Positions 43,341 through 51,550 of a DNA stretch of 64,000 nucleotides are shown here, piece after piece. The notes beneath the pieces were generated by a model. The model saw nothing but the letters and a program-made list of their open reading frames with translations. It did no database searches and was not told the origin of the DNA. This DNA is from Alkalinema sp. CACIAM 70d (GTDB taxonomy: Bacteria > Cyanobacteriota > Cyanobacteriia > Leptolyngbyales > Leptolyngbyaceae): positions 62,001 through 126,000 of the forward strand of contig MUGG01000151.1 in assembly GCA_002148405.1 (NCBI GenBank), read 5' to 3'. The stretch's first letter is position 1. Each line of letters begins with the position of its first letter. The translations under genes were made by a program, and so were the position numbers.

Positions 43341-44465
43341 ATGATTGATTCGCCTCGTTCTGGATATACCTTACCTGTTTTCGCCTGTGCCGCCGCGATC
43401 GCAGCGCTACGTTGGTTGAAACACCCCCAATCGTACACATCAGTTGCCGTTGATCTTCTTGATTCGTCAGGAATTGTTAATGTTCCGATCGAACAAATTT
43501 CAGGATTAAATCAAACGACCGCATTAGCAATTACGCGGAGTGATCCCGGCGATAACCTCGATTTGACACGCAATACTCCTGTCTGGGCCATGGTGTCTCG
43601 GTTACCTAATTCCCATGTCGAAAGAATTGTATTGCAGGGGGGGGAAGGAATTGGTCGATTGGAGCAGGGTGCTGGTGCAGCGGCGATCTATGCCTATGCC
43701 AAACGGCTGATTTTAGAAAATTTGGAACCGTGGTTGTTGCCGGACGATCGCATTCAAGTCACGTTGATTTTGCCCGAGGGGCGGGCGCTGGCAAAACGAA
43801 CGTCTAATGAGGCGTTTGGGGTAGTTGAGGGGTTATCGTTGTTGGGAACCTCAGGCATTGCTCAACCGTTGAGTGCGCCGGGACAATTAGAGGAATTTCG
43901 ATCGTTACTCCAGGTCAAAGCCCAGCAGTTTGATGCATTGGTATTTTGTATTGGTGAAAATGGCTTAGATCTAGCGTCGAAGTTGGGTCTTGACCCTCAA
44001 CGATTGGTAAAAACCGCCAATTGGCTGGGGCCATTACTGGTGGAGGCTGGCTTGCAAGGGGTACGATCACTGCTGCTATTTGGTTACCACGGCAAGCTCA
44101 TCAAATTAGCAGGGGGAATTTTTCATACCCATCACTATGTTGCCGATGGTCGCCAGGAAATTTTGACGGCCCATGGGGTTAAAGTCGGTTTGCCAACAGG
44201 GCAGGCCCAGGAATTGTTGGCCCAAGAAACGACCGAAGCGGGATTAAATTTTCTCCGGCGGCTAGATGAGGTGATGGGACAGTCTTGGGCCAGCCAGGTG
44301 TATGGCTCGATCGCTGCTGCCATTGACGATCGAGCCCAGCGATATATTTATGCCCACAGCGAAAAAAATGTGCGAGTGGGCACAATTTTGTTCGATCGGC
44401 GGCGAAATATTGTGGTGACTAGCAAAATTGCCGCCGAGTTACTTGAGTCCGGTTTGAGAATGTGA
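43341..44465 (+). CDS. cbiD: Cobalt-precorrin-5B (C1)-methyltransferase CbiD
   Basis: The 374-residue enzyme acts in anaerobic-type (early cobalt insertion) corrin ring synthesis. Recognisable are RSGYTLPVFACAAAIAALRWL at the N-terminus, ITRSDPGDNLDLT, GGEGIGRLEQGAGAAAI (SAM/phosphate loop), LPEGRALAKRTSNEAFGVVEGLSLLGTSGI and the C-terminal LFGYHGKLIKLAGGIFHTHHYVADGR. The length is normal. It may share a theme with the cobalt importer at 36976-39724, although they are far apart. No cobalamin riboswitch was recognised in the 349-nt leader (42992-43340). The leader holds a small TCACC/GGTGA hairpin (43208-43223). Confidence 0.95.
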   Translation: MIDSPRSGYTLPVFACAAAIAALRWLKHPQSYTSVAVDLLDSSGIVNVPIEQISGLNQTTALAITRSDPGDNLDLTRNTPVWAMVSRLPNSHVERIVLQGGEGIGRLEQGAGAAAIYAYAKRLILENLEPWLLPDDRIQVTLILPEGRALAKRTSNEAFGVVEGLSLLGTSGIAQPLSAPGQLEEFRSLLQVKAQQFDALVFCIGENGLDLASKLGLDPQRLVKTANWLGPLLVEAGLQGVRSLLLFGYHGKLIKLAGGIFHTHHYVADGRQEILTAHGVKVGLPTGQAQELLAQETTEAGLNFLRRLDEVMGQSWASQVYGSIAAAIDDRAQRYIYAHSEKNVRVGTILFDRRRNIVVTSKIAAELLESGLRM

Positions 44466-44584
44466 TTAAAATAGCCAAATACTAAAATTTCCTGTGAATA
44501 AAGTGCGCGCTCAGATCCGTTTAAAACATACTTAAGTCAAGTCTTATTTAATGTCTACCCCAGGATTGCATCAGGAAAACGAGC

Positions 44585-46216
44585 GTGACTCCTCCCGTAG
44601 AATCTGTTGAATCTTCTGTCGCAGCCTCTGCGACCCCTACTGACGACTTAGGGACTGTGAACCGCCAGATGCTTGTTATTTTGGATTTTGGCTCCCAGTA
44701 TTCTGAACTGATTGCGCGACGCATTCGTGAGACTCAGGTTTATTCCGAGGTCTTGTCCTATCGGACGACGGCGGAACAATTACGCCAACTGAACCCCAAG
44801 GGTATTATTCTCTCAGGGGGGCCTAGCTCCGTCTATGACGACGGTGCCCCCAAGTGTGATCCTGATATCTGGACGTTGGGTATTCCCGTGTTGGGAGTGT
44901 GCTATGGCATGCAGTTGATGGTGCAGCAACTGGGCGGCGAAGTCGAGCGAGCTGAGCGGGGTGAATACGGTAAGGCCAGTGTCTCGATCGATGACCCTAC
45001 CGATCTCCTGACCAATGTGGAAGAAGGCTCCGTCATGTGGATGAGTCATGGCGACTCAGTCACCCGCATGCCGGACGGGTTTGAATTGTTGGCGCACACC
45101 GAAAATACCCCTTCCGCCGCGATCGCAGACCATGAGCGTAAGTTTTACGGTGTTCAATTCCACCCGGAGGTGGTGCATTCCATTGGTGGGCAAGCGCTGA
45201 TCTGCAATTTTGTCTATCACATCTGCGGCTGTCATCCCACTTGGACGACAGCGACCTTTGTGGAAGAATCCGTCCGCGAAATTCGGGCCAGGGTGGGAGA
45301 CAAGCGTGTGTTGTTGGCCCTGTCCGGTGGGGTTGATTCCTCTACATTGGCATTTCTGCTGTACAAGGCGATCGGCGATCAACTCACCTGTATGTTTATC
45401 GACCAAGGCTTTATGCGCAAGGGTGAGCCTGAACGGTTGATGACCCTTTTTAAGGAGCAGTTCCACATTCCTGTGGAATACGTCAATGCGCGCGATCGCT
45501 TTTTGGCGCAGTTGAAAGGCATCTCCGATCCTGAGGAAAAACGGAAACGCATTGGCCACGAGTTCATTCGGGTCTTTGAAACGGAGTCTAAGCGATTGGG
45601 GCCGTTTGATTATCTTGCCCAGGGAACGCTCTATCCCGATGTAATTGAATCGGCGGATACCAATGTCGATCCCAAAACTGGAGAACGGGTGGCGGTGAAG
45701 ATCAAGAGCCACCACAACGTCGGCGGTTTGCCGAAGGACTTGCAATTCAAATTGGTTGAACCCCTGCGGAAATTGTTTAAAGACGAAGTGCGCAAGGTGG
45801 GTCGATCGCTTGGATTGCCCGAAGAAATTGTTAATCGTCAGCCTTTCCCTGGGCCGGGTCTGGCAATTCGCATTCTAGGTGAGATTGATGATGAAAAGCT
45901 AGATATCCTGCGGGATGCAGATCTGATTGTCCGCCAAGAAATTAATCGGGCAGGCTTGTACAACGAAATTTGGCAAGCGTTTGCGGTGCTGCTCCCCGTG
46001 CGGAGTGTGGGGGTGATGGGTGACCAACGCACCTATGCTTATCCGATCGTGCTGCGGATTGTGACCAGCGAAGATGGAATGACCGCCGATTGGGCACGGA
46101 TTCCCTACGATCTGTTGGAAATCATTGCCAATCGCATTGTCAACGAGGTCCGTGGCGTGAACCGTGTGGTTTATGACATTACGTCCAAACCCCCTGGGAC
46201 GATCGAGTGGGAATAG
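44585..46216 (+). CDS. guaA: GMP synthase (glutamine-hydrolysing)
   Basis: The 543-residue enzyme converts XMP to GMP. A non-conserved 25-residue N-terminus precedes the class I glutamine amidotransferase domain, with nucleophile Cys in VLGVCYGMQLMVQQLGG and catalytic His/Glu in VQFHPEVVHS. The ATP pyrophosphatase domain follows (SGGVDSSTLAFLL P-loop). The C-terminal dimerisation domain contains RQPFPGPGLAIRILGEI and ends DITSKPPGTIEWE, the invariant GuaA ending. It starts at a GTG at 44585; no in-frame ATG lies nearby. A hairpin follows the stop. Confidence 0.97.
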   Translation: MTPPVESVESSVAASATPTDDLGTVNRQMLVILDFGSQYSELIARRIRETQVYSEVLSYRTTAEQLRQLNPKGIILSGGPSSVYDDGAPKCDPDIWTLGIPVLGVCYGMQLMVQQLGGEVERAERGEYGKASVSIDDPTDLLTNVEEGSVMWMSHGDSVTRMPDGFELLAHTENTPSAAIADHERKFYGVQFHPEVVHSIGGQALICNFVYHICGCHPTWTTATFVEESVREIRARVGDKRVLLALSGGVDSSTLAFLLYKAIGDQLTCMFIDQGFMRKGEPERLMTLFKEQFHIPVEYVNARDRFLAQLKGISDPEEKRKRIGHEFIRVFETESKRLGPFDYLAQGTLYPDVIESADTNVDPKTGERVAVKIKSHHNVGGLPKDLQFKLVEPLRKLFKDEVRKVGRSLGLPEEIVNRQPFPGPGLAIRILGEIDDEKLDILRDADLIVRQEINRAGLYNEIWQAFAVLLPVRSVGVMGDQRTYAYPIVLRIVTSEDGMTADWARIPYDLLEIIANRIVNEVRGVNRVVYDITSKPPGTIEWE

Positions 46217-46225
46217 AAAAAATCT

Positions 46226-46259
46226 GGAATCCAGAAAGGACTGGTATTTTGTGGATTCC
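46226..46259 (+). terminator. Hairpin behind guaA, possible terminator
   Basis: GGAATCCA (46226-46233) and TGGATTCC (46252-46259) form a perfect 8-bp stem over an 18-nt loop, starting 10 nt after the stop codon. A T-run is missing. The rest of the spacer 46260-46533 shows nothing else I can support. Confidence 0.5.
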
Positions 46260-46533
46260 TAGGTATTTTCTGGAGGCTCAGAAAGAGATGGTTACCCATC
46301 CAGCTTCTCTTTTGCCCTAGTTAATGTGTCACATTCCGATTAAGGGATTGCTTTGACACTACATCTAGTGCTATAAAGTAGCCCATAGATGAATGGGTTA
46401 TGCCAAATTCTCTTTGCTCATATTTAAGGCTATCCAAGTTACCCTGGCAGCTTGCTTCACAGGTTTTTGGATGGCCTTTTTTATTGGTCTTGTTTGATTA
46501 GTTTTCTGGATGACTCAGGGATTAGAGACAGTC

Positions 46534-47424
46534 CTAATAACTGAGGTTGTTTGAAGAGTAACGGGGCGGTTCGAGGTGAATCATGACTCGAACGGGGGAA
46601 AACTGTTTTTCCAGTACTGCTTCAACGGCTTCCGTGATGCCATGGGCCGTTTCTACATCATCTGCATCCACAACTAAATGCATTTCAATAAAGCATTGGC
46701 GACCAACGAGGCCCCGCGAGGCGATGTCATGGACATTCAGCACCCCTGGCACCGATCGCGTGACTTCAGAAATGGCTTCCGGCGCGATAGCTGTACTGTC
46801 CACCAACCACGGTAAGTTGTCTCGCAGGACGGTCCAGCCGCTCCACAAGACGAGGATTGCGACGGGAAAGGCTAGGGCAATATCGAGCCACTGCCAACCC
46901 AAGATCCAAATGCCTAACAATCCGGCGAGAACACTGATCGTTACCCAGATGTCGCTCATGGTGTGGTAGGCATCAGCAATTAATAGAGCACTCTTGACCC
47001 GTTGTCCTTCCCGTCGTTCATAGAATGCAACAAAGATATTGATCCCCAACACGAGCAGCAGCAGCCAGAGTTCTTGACTGCTGATTTGCAAAGCTTTGCC
47101 CCCATGGAGGATGCGTTCGATCGCGCTTTGCAGAATTTCAAAACAAGCGATCCCCAAAAATGCAGCAATGCCTAAGGCTCCTACGGCTTCAAATTTTTGG
47201 TGCCCGTAGGGATGCTCTCGATCGGGTTCTGGAGAAGACCATTGGTTGGCAAATAGCCCGAGGATATTGTTGGCGCTGTCGGTCAGGCTATGGAGCGCAT
47301 CGGCAATAATACTCAATGATCCCGTGAGGAGGCCAACCGTAAGTTTAATAGCCATCACTGCAAGGTTGAGAAATAACGTAATGATCAAGACTCGACGGAC
47401 AGTGCCACGGTGATCAACCAGCAT
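46534..47424 (-). CDS. Cation diffusion facilitator (CDF) family metal transporter
   Basis: The 296-residue protein has six membrane helices in residues 12-205 and a cytoplasmic C-terminal domain (about 210-285, VLNVHDIASRGLVGRQCFIEMHLVVDADDVETAHGI). Metal-binding residues of the transport site are seen in ADALHSLTDSANN (helix 2) and IADAYHTMSDIWV (helix 5), the HxxxD pairs of zinc-type CDFs. These proteins export Zn2+ or related divalent ions by proton exchange; specificity here is inferred. The gene converges with guaA. The spacer 47425-47797 upstream is AT-rich, with no other feature seen. Confidence 0.93.
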   Translation of the reverse strand: MLVDHRGTVRRVLIITLFLNLAVMAIKLTVGLLTGSLSIIADALHSLTDSANNILGLFANQWSSPEPDREHPYGHQKFEAVGALGIAAFLGIACFEILQSAIERILHGGKALQISSQELWLLLLVLGINIFVAFYERREGQRVKSALLIADAYHTMSDIWVTISVLAGLLGIWILGWQWLDIALAFPVAILVLWSGWTVLRDNLPWLVDSTAIAPEAISEVTRSVPGVLNVHDIASRGLVGRQCFIEMHLVVDADDVETAHGITEAVEAVLEKQFSPVRVMIHLEPPRYSSNNLSY

Positions 47425-47797
47425 AATAAATTAACCTGCAAACAATTGAAGAAATGGGTATGGAAGAAACGTGTAAGGAACCTTGATACCTCTAGCCTAT
47501 GCAACATCTATTAAAACAGTTTTAAGGTTTGATAGCGGGCAATTCTAACTGCTAAGTCACTATTATTTTTTTGTTCTAATTACAATTTTTTTCTATTAAC
47601 GTCTGTATTATAAAAATACTTGAGAGTCATGATCTTCAATGATTACCAATCCTTGTTGTGATTGTTTATCAACTAATGTGATGATGGATTCTGTGATTAA
47701 TATTAATCACTTGGATGGCTGGATTAGTGAGCAAGCGACTTATGTTTAGAAAATGGCTGCTTCTTGCCATTCTGTAAAACTTGACTGGTGAAATGCT

Positions 47798-48142
47798 ATG
47801 GCGCAATTAACGTTGAATTTACCGATCGGCTCAGTGGGGTTTAGCTTTACGCCAGACGCTGCGTTGGAAATGAAAGTGGCTCTCAACCAGTTAATGGACA
47901 GTTTGAAAGTTGCTGCTAATAAGCCGCCTGCGGGGACGAAAGTGGCTCCTCAGAAGTCCATGGAGTATCGCTATACCGGTGATGTATTTTTAGAGCTATT
48001 TTGCAACCCCAATATTTATCCCACGCCCTTCGCCGCCAAGGTGTTGATTACCCTCCGAGACGATCGGATCCGAGTTAGGGTTGAGGCAGAATTAATGCAG
48101 CTCCTGGAAGACTTGAATCAGTTTTTGGAGGCGGAAGGGTAA
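47798..48142 (+). CDS. Unrecognised cyanobacterial small protein, 114 residues
   Basis: A clean single reading frame. The sequence is amphipathic and soluble: MAQLTLNLPIGSVGFSFTPDAALEMKVALNQLMDSLKVAANK, then EYRYTGDVFLELFCNPNIYPTPFAAKVLITLRDDRIRVRVEAELMQLLEDLNQFLEAEG. An alpha-beta arrangement is suggested, and the last 20 residues form a helix. I cannot assign a domain name, and no enzymatic motif is visible. It is followed on the same strand by another small protein gene. Confidence 0.7.
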   Translation: MAQLTLNLPIGSVGFSFTPDAALEMKVALNQLMDSLKVAANKPPAGTKVAPQKSMEYRYTGDVFLELFCNPNIYPTPFAAKVLITLRDDRIRVRVEAELMQLLEDLNQFLEAEG

Positions 48143-48382
48143 GTTTTGTTTTACGATCGAGCGCAGCCAGCGGGGAGAACCTGCATCCGTTATCCTGGAA
48201 ATGAGTAGGCGTTTCTAGCAAGCGTTTCGTTCTACAAACTATCTTGGAAGTGTTCTTGTTGCCAACGGTCTCATTTCAAACAGTTCTATTCCCAAACTGT
48301 TTGTGGCGATCCATCCCTATTTGCGCTTACAGTTAAGATCAATCATTGCAGCCTTAAAATTTGTATAGGTGGGTTAGGTTTA

Positions 48383-48763
48383 ATGAAGCCAGTGAATACT
48401 GATGTTGTGTTGCAATTCTTCCAACAGGGGTTTCGTGCTGCCCTGGGTGCAACAACCTCCGCCGTGGAAGCGGTACAGGATCCCCAAAAAATTAATCAAA
48501 CGCTCAACAAACTGACCACAAATCCGACGCAATTGGCCCAGGAATGGATTGAAAAGGGAGCCGTGACGGAGCAGGAAGCCCGACAGGTGGTCGATCGCTT
48601 TTGGCAGCAGCGGCAAAATCCATCGGCTTCTGGGGTGACGGTGACTACGACCGCAGTGCCTGTCGCTCCCGATGTACAGGCTGAACTCCAGGAACTGACG
48701 GCTCAACTGGCTGCGATTCGGGCTGAGTTGTCAAAACTGCGAGAGCAGCGATCGGGGACTTAA
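48383..48763 (+). CDS. Small all-helical protein, phasin-like layout, unknown function
   Basis: A 126-residue frame starting at the ATG at 48383. Residues 5-75 are helical (VVLQFFQQGFRAALGATTSAVEAVQDPQKINQTLNKL, then QEWIEKGAVTEQEARQVVDRFW). A Thr/Val/Pro-rich linker (GVTVTTTAVPVAPDV) leads to a C-terminal heptad-repeat coiled coil (QAELQELTAQLAAIRAELSKL). This helical-domain plus coiled-coil layout resembles phasin-like granule proteins, but no specific family is assigned. It lies about 240 nt after the preceding small gene. Confidence 0.7.
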   Translation: MKPVNTDVVLQFFQQGFRAALGATTSAVEAVQDPQKINQTLNKLTTNPTQLAQEWIEKGAVTEQEARQVVDRFWQQRQNPSASGVTVTTTAVPVAPDVQAELQELTAQLAAIRAELSKLREQRSGT

Positions 48764-48798
48764 TTTAAGGGGCTTACTTGATTTAAGAGGCTTACTTG
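48763..48798. repeat. 18-nt tandem duplication
   Basis: ATTTAAGGGGCTTACTTG and ATTTAAGAGGCTTACTTG lie head to tail at the stop codon of the gene ending at 48763. Confidence 0.9.
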
Positions 48799-48901
48799 AG
48801 GCGAGGCTTGCGTGGGATGCCTGGACAGGATCTCACGCAAATTCAGGTTAAGTTGCACCTAAAATTGCATCGTGGCTAACGGATTCGAGTGGCTCACGAA
48901 T

Positions 48902-49471
48902 TTATTGATCTGCCAAAACGCGATCGACGGTCAGATCCAGATCTTGCAAAACGGCGGAGTGAATGGTTTCGCCTAGGTGATAGGTTCTCTCTTCATACAG
49001 TCCTTCCACCCATTCCAGCAAGGTGATTCGTTGGGCAATGGGATCAACAATCCAATATTCTGCAATGCCCCGCGCTCCATACTCCGATCGCTTGTAACGA
49101 TAATCCCGGTTTTCCTGCCCTTCACTGACCACTTCAACCACCAGCAGGGGTGGCGGCATGTCCATTAAGACGATCGAACGACTGGCTCCCTCCAGCGCGA
49201 TCGCGCCCTCTTCAGATAACACAGTTAAGTCAGGTAGTCGAACAGAGGCCCTCGCACTACTGGCAGCGATTTCCAAGCCAAGGCGTAATCGATAGCTAGG
49301 AATGCCCAATCCTAGGAACAATGCAAATAGAAAAGATGCAATTCTTTGGTTTAGGTCACTTTCCGCAGGCATCGCGATTAATTCTCCATTCTCCAACTCA
49401 TAGCGAGTCTCTGTGCCATCGTCGAAAGCCAGAAACTCGGCTAGGGTCATTTTCTGAGTTGCAATGGTCAT
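48902..49471 (-). CDS. Uma2-family (PD-(D/E)XK) putative endonuclease, second copy
   Basis: From the ATG at 49471 (MTIATQKMTLAEFLAFDDG), with AGGAG nine nt upstream, the product has 189 residues. The longer frame from 49576 runs through non-conserved sequence. Family motifs are TRYELENGELIAMPAESDLN at the start, SVRLPDLTVLSEEG with the catalytic-type Asp, PPLLVVEVVSEGQENRDYRYKRSEY (Glu and Lys), and IAEYWIVDPIAQRITLLEW. The family's function is uncertain. It shares the fold but not close sequence with the copy at 15750. Confidence 0.88.
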   Translation of the reverse strand: MTIATQKMTLAEFLAFDDGTETRYELENGELIAMPAESDLNQRIASFLFALFLGLGIPSYRLRLGLEIAASSARASVRLPDLTVLSEEGAIALEGASRSIVLMDMPPPLLVVEVVSEGQENRDYRYKRSEYGARGIAEYWIVDPIAQRITLLEWVEGLYEERTYHLGETIHSAVLQDLDLTVDRVLADQ

Positions 49472-49551
49472 CGTCTGAATCTCCTGCCCCTCGATCGGTA
49501 CCTGCGAGCCTACGATACCTGCGATCCTAACATTTGTGTTAGTGAGGAACA

Positions 49552-50043
49552 CTAGTGTTGAGCGCTCTGTTGCCAAATTCGTTCTAACCGTTGGACAAAG
49601 GCTTGCATTTTGGCCTTATGGAGTCTGGCCTGGAGTCCTTGGAGTAAAAAGAAACCCACAAAGGTGCTAGGGATGCCAATATAAACAGCCCGGAGAATTA
49701 AATCAGTCCAATGACTGCTAGGAGCAGAAGGAACAGTAGAGATGTGGAGAAATGGTGCAGGGGATTGGGAGACAGCAGCGGGAGTAATGGGATCGCAAAT
49801 AAGTTGGTGATTCATCGGACGACACAGCCAATGTTGTCCTGTCGGAGACTGGACATGCAACACTTCAGAGGCCTGGGCTGGAGATTGCCCAATCACCAAA
49901 GGACAGGCAATAGAAACCAACAGCCAACCCATGAGCCGAGAAGATTGGCCCAAAATTCGCCGAGTCTGTGGCTGTGGTGGTTGTGTAAGAAGTGAAGTCG
50001 TAATTGGGCTATGAAGGGTGAGTGGAATGAGCGCTTGCCTCAT
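49552..50043 (-). CDS. Membrane protein of unknown function, 163 residues
   Basis: The product has a first hydrophobic segment near residues 38-58 that ends in a signal-peptidase-like site (GQSPAQASE). A short periplasmic stretch follows, including a cysteine pair context (HWLCRPMNHQLICDP). A second membrane helix (about 117-138) precedes a basic C-terminal helix (LQARLHKAKMQAFVQRLERIW). I do not recognise a family. Several ATGs near the N-terminus are possible starts. It lies upstream of the Uma2 gene on the same strand. Confidence 0.55.
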   Translation of the reverse strand: MRQALIPLTLHSPITTSLLTQPPQPQTRRILGQSSRLMGWLLVSIACPLVIGQSPAQASEVLHVQSPTGQHWLCRPMNHQLICDPITPAAVSQSPAPFLHISTVPSAPSSHWTDLILRAVYIGIPSTFVGFFLLQGLQARLHKAKMQAFVQRLERIWQQSAQH

Positions 50044-50326
50044 TTCTCCTCCCGCAGGTCTAGTGAGGGTGGTAAAGCTATACTCCCTAATTTAATCAAG
50101 CTTCTGACTCATGCTCAGTCTTCGTAATAATTATTACTGATTAGTAAATCTACTCAATGGAGGAAGTGAAAAAATCTAAAGAGATAAAAATTACAAGAGA
50201 TATGGCGGAAAATTCAGGGGAAATGAATCTATCAGGAACTTTGATACGGCTTAGGACTGGATACGCCTCAGCTTCAGTGTGCCAAAGTTTATGTGCAGTA
50301 AAGCTTCAGTACGTTAAAGCTTAAGA

Positions 50327-51328
50327 ATGTCTGACTCTTGGTCTGGGGCTGTAATTGCATCGACTAAGCTGGAAGCACGCGGAATGCATCTGCAAGAAAT
50401 TCATCTAGAACGAATGACGTTGGCGGCGGAGGCTGTTCATTCCATGAGTGCGCTCAAAATTTCAACTCGCCAGTTCATGGTGTCTCCTGACACAAAAATT
50501 AAGTTGGAGCGTGATTTTGATCCGGCTTATACATCAGATTATTTAGATAAAAGTCAGGCGATCGGGAAACTGGAGCAAGACATTCAACAACTGGCCCAGT
50601 ACCAAGACATTCTCTATGCTCAAAATACCTATGCGATATTGGTGATTTTTCAAGCTATGGATGCAGCGGGAAAGGATGGCACAATTAAGCATGTCATGTC
50701 TGGCCTCAATCCCCAAGGCTGCCAAGTCTTTAGTTTTAAAGCACCTTCGGCGGAAGAACTGGATCACGATTATCTGTGGCGATCGTTCAAAGCTTTGCCA
50801 GAGCGGGGCCGCATTGGGATTTTCAACCGGTCCTATTACGAAGAAGTTTTAGTGGCGCGGGTGCATCCAGAGGTGCTCGATCGCCAGCAACTGCCGCCCG
50901 ACGCTAAGGGAAAAGGAATTTGGAAACAGCGATTTCGGGAAATTAATCACTTTGAACAATACCTTGTCGATAACGGCATTATTGTGGTGAAGTTTTTTCT
51001 AAATGTCTCAAAGAAGGAACAGAAAAAACGCTTTCTAGAACGGATTACGAATCCTGAAAAGAATTGGAAATTTTCTCTGAATGATGTGCAGGAACGCCAG
51101 TACTGGGATGACTACATGCACGCCTACGAAGACATGTTTCGCTATACCAGTACTGAATACGCGCCTTGGTATATCATTCCTGCCGATCACAAATGGTTCA
51201 CACGCTTAACAGTTGCCAGCATTCTCTGCGATCGTATGAAGCAACTGAATTTGAAATATCCAATTCTGAGTGATGATCAACAGAAACATCTTAAATCTGC
51301 CCAAGCCATGTTAGAAGCGGAGCCTTAA
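50327..51328 (+). CDS. ppk2: Polyphosphate kinase 2 family protein
   Basis: A 333-residue PPK2 enzyme that transfers phosphate between polyphosphate and nucleotides. The core (about 75-320) has the Walker A-like AMDAAGKDGTIKHVMSGLNPQG, the RSFKALPERGRIGIFNRSYYEEVLVARVHP Walker B region, and the lid WKQRFREINHFEQYLVDNG. Family-specific SKKEQKKRFLERI and EYAPWYIIPADHKWFTRL follow. The first 45 residues are not conserved, so translation may start at a downstream ATG (50384 or 50444). The nucleotide preference (AMP or ADP) cannot be read from this. Confidence 0.93.
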   Translation: MSDSWSGAVIASTKLEARGMHLQEIHLERMTLAAEAVHSMSALKISTRQFMVSPDTKIKLERDFDPAYTSDYLDKSQAIGKLEQDIQQLAQYQDILYAQNTYAILVIFQAMDAAGKDGTIKHVMSGLNPQGCQVFSFKAPSAEELDHDYLWRSFKALPERGRIGIFNRSYYEEVLVARVHPEVLDRQQLPPDAKGKGIWKQRFREINHFEQYLVDNGIIVVKFFLNVSKKEQKKRFLERITNPEKNWKFSLNDVQERQYWDDYMHAYEDMFRYTSTEYAPWYIIPADHKWFTRLTVASILCDRMKQLNLKYPILSDDQQKHLKSAQAMLEAEP

Positions 51329-51435
51329 GGGGAGATTCAGCAGGGGCAAGCGGTCTCTATTGTCAGATTTCGGAAATTACCAGCCTGCTCGTTTTCTCAG
51401 AATAGATAGGTTCTATGGGAAATGGAGCGAATAAA

Positions 51436-51470
51436 AATGGGGACAGCCTTTTAACAAAACTGTCCCTTCA
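51436..51470. terminator. Hairpin between the convergent ppk2 and ftsH genes
   Basis: GGGACAG (51440-51446) pairs with CTGTCCC (51460-51466) over CCTTTTAACAAAA, flanked by A-rich and T-rich sides. It could terminate either gene. Confidence 0.65.
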
Positions 51471-51550
51471 TAGCCTATGAGTTTTAATGATGCACTCTGA
51501 AGCTTGGATACAGCATCTTAAATTGGGAACAACTTAAGACGCTGTAAAAC

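Noticed and set aside
45056..45745. 229-codon antisense frame within guaA
   Set aside because: Mirror of the guaA codon pattern; no domain and no ribosome site.
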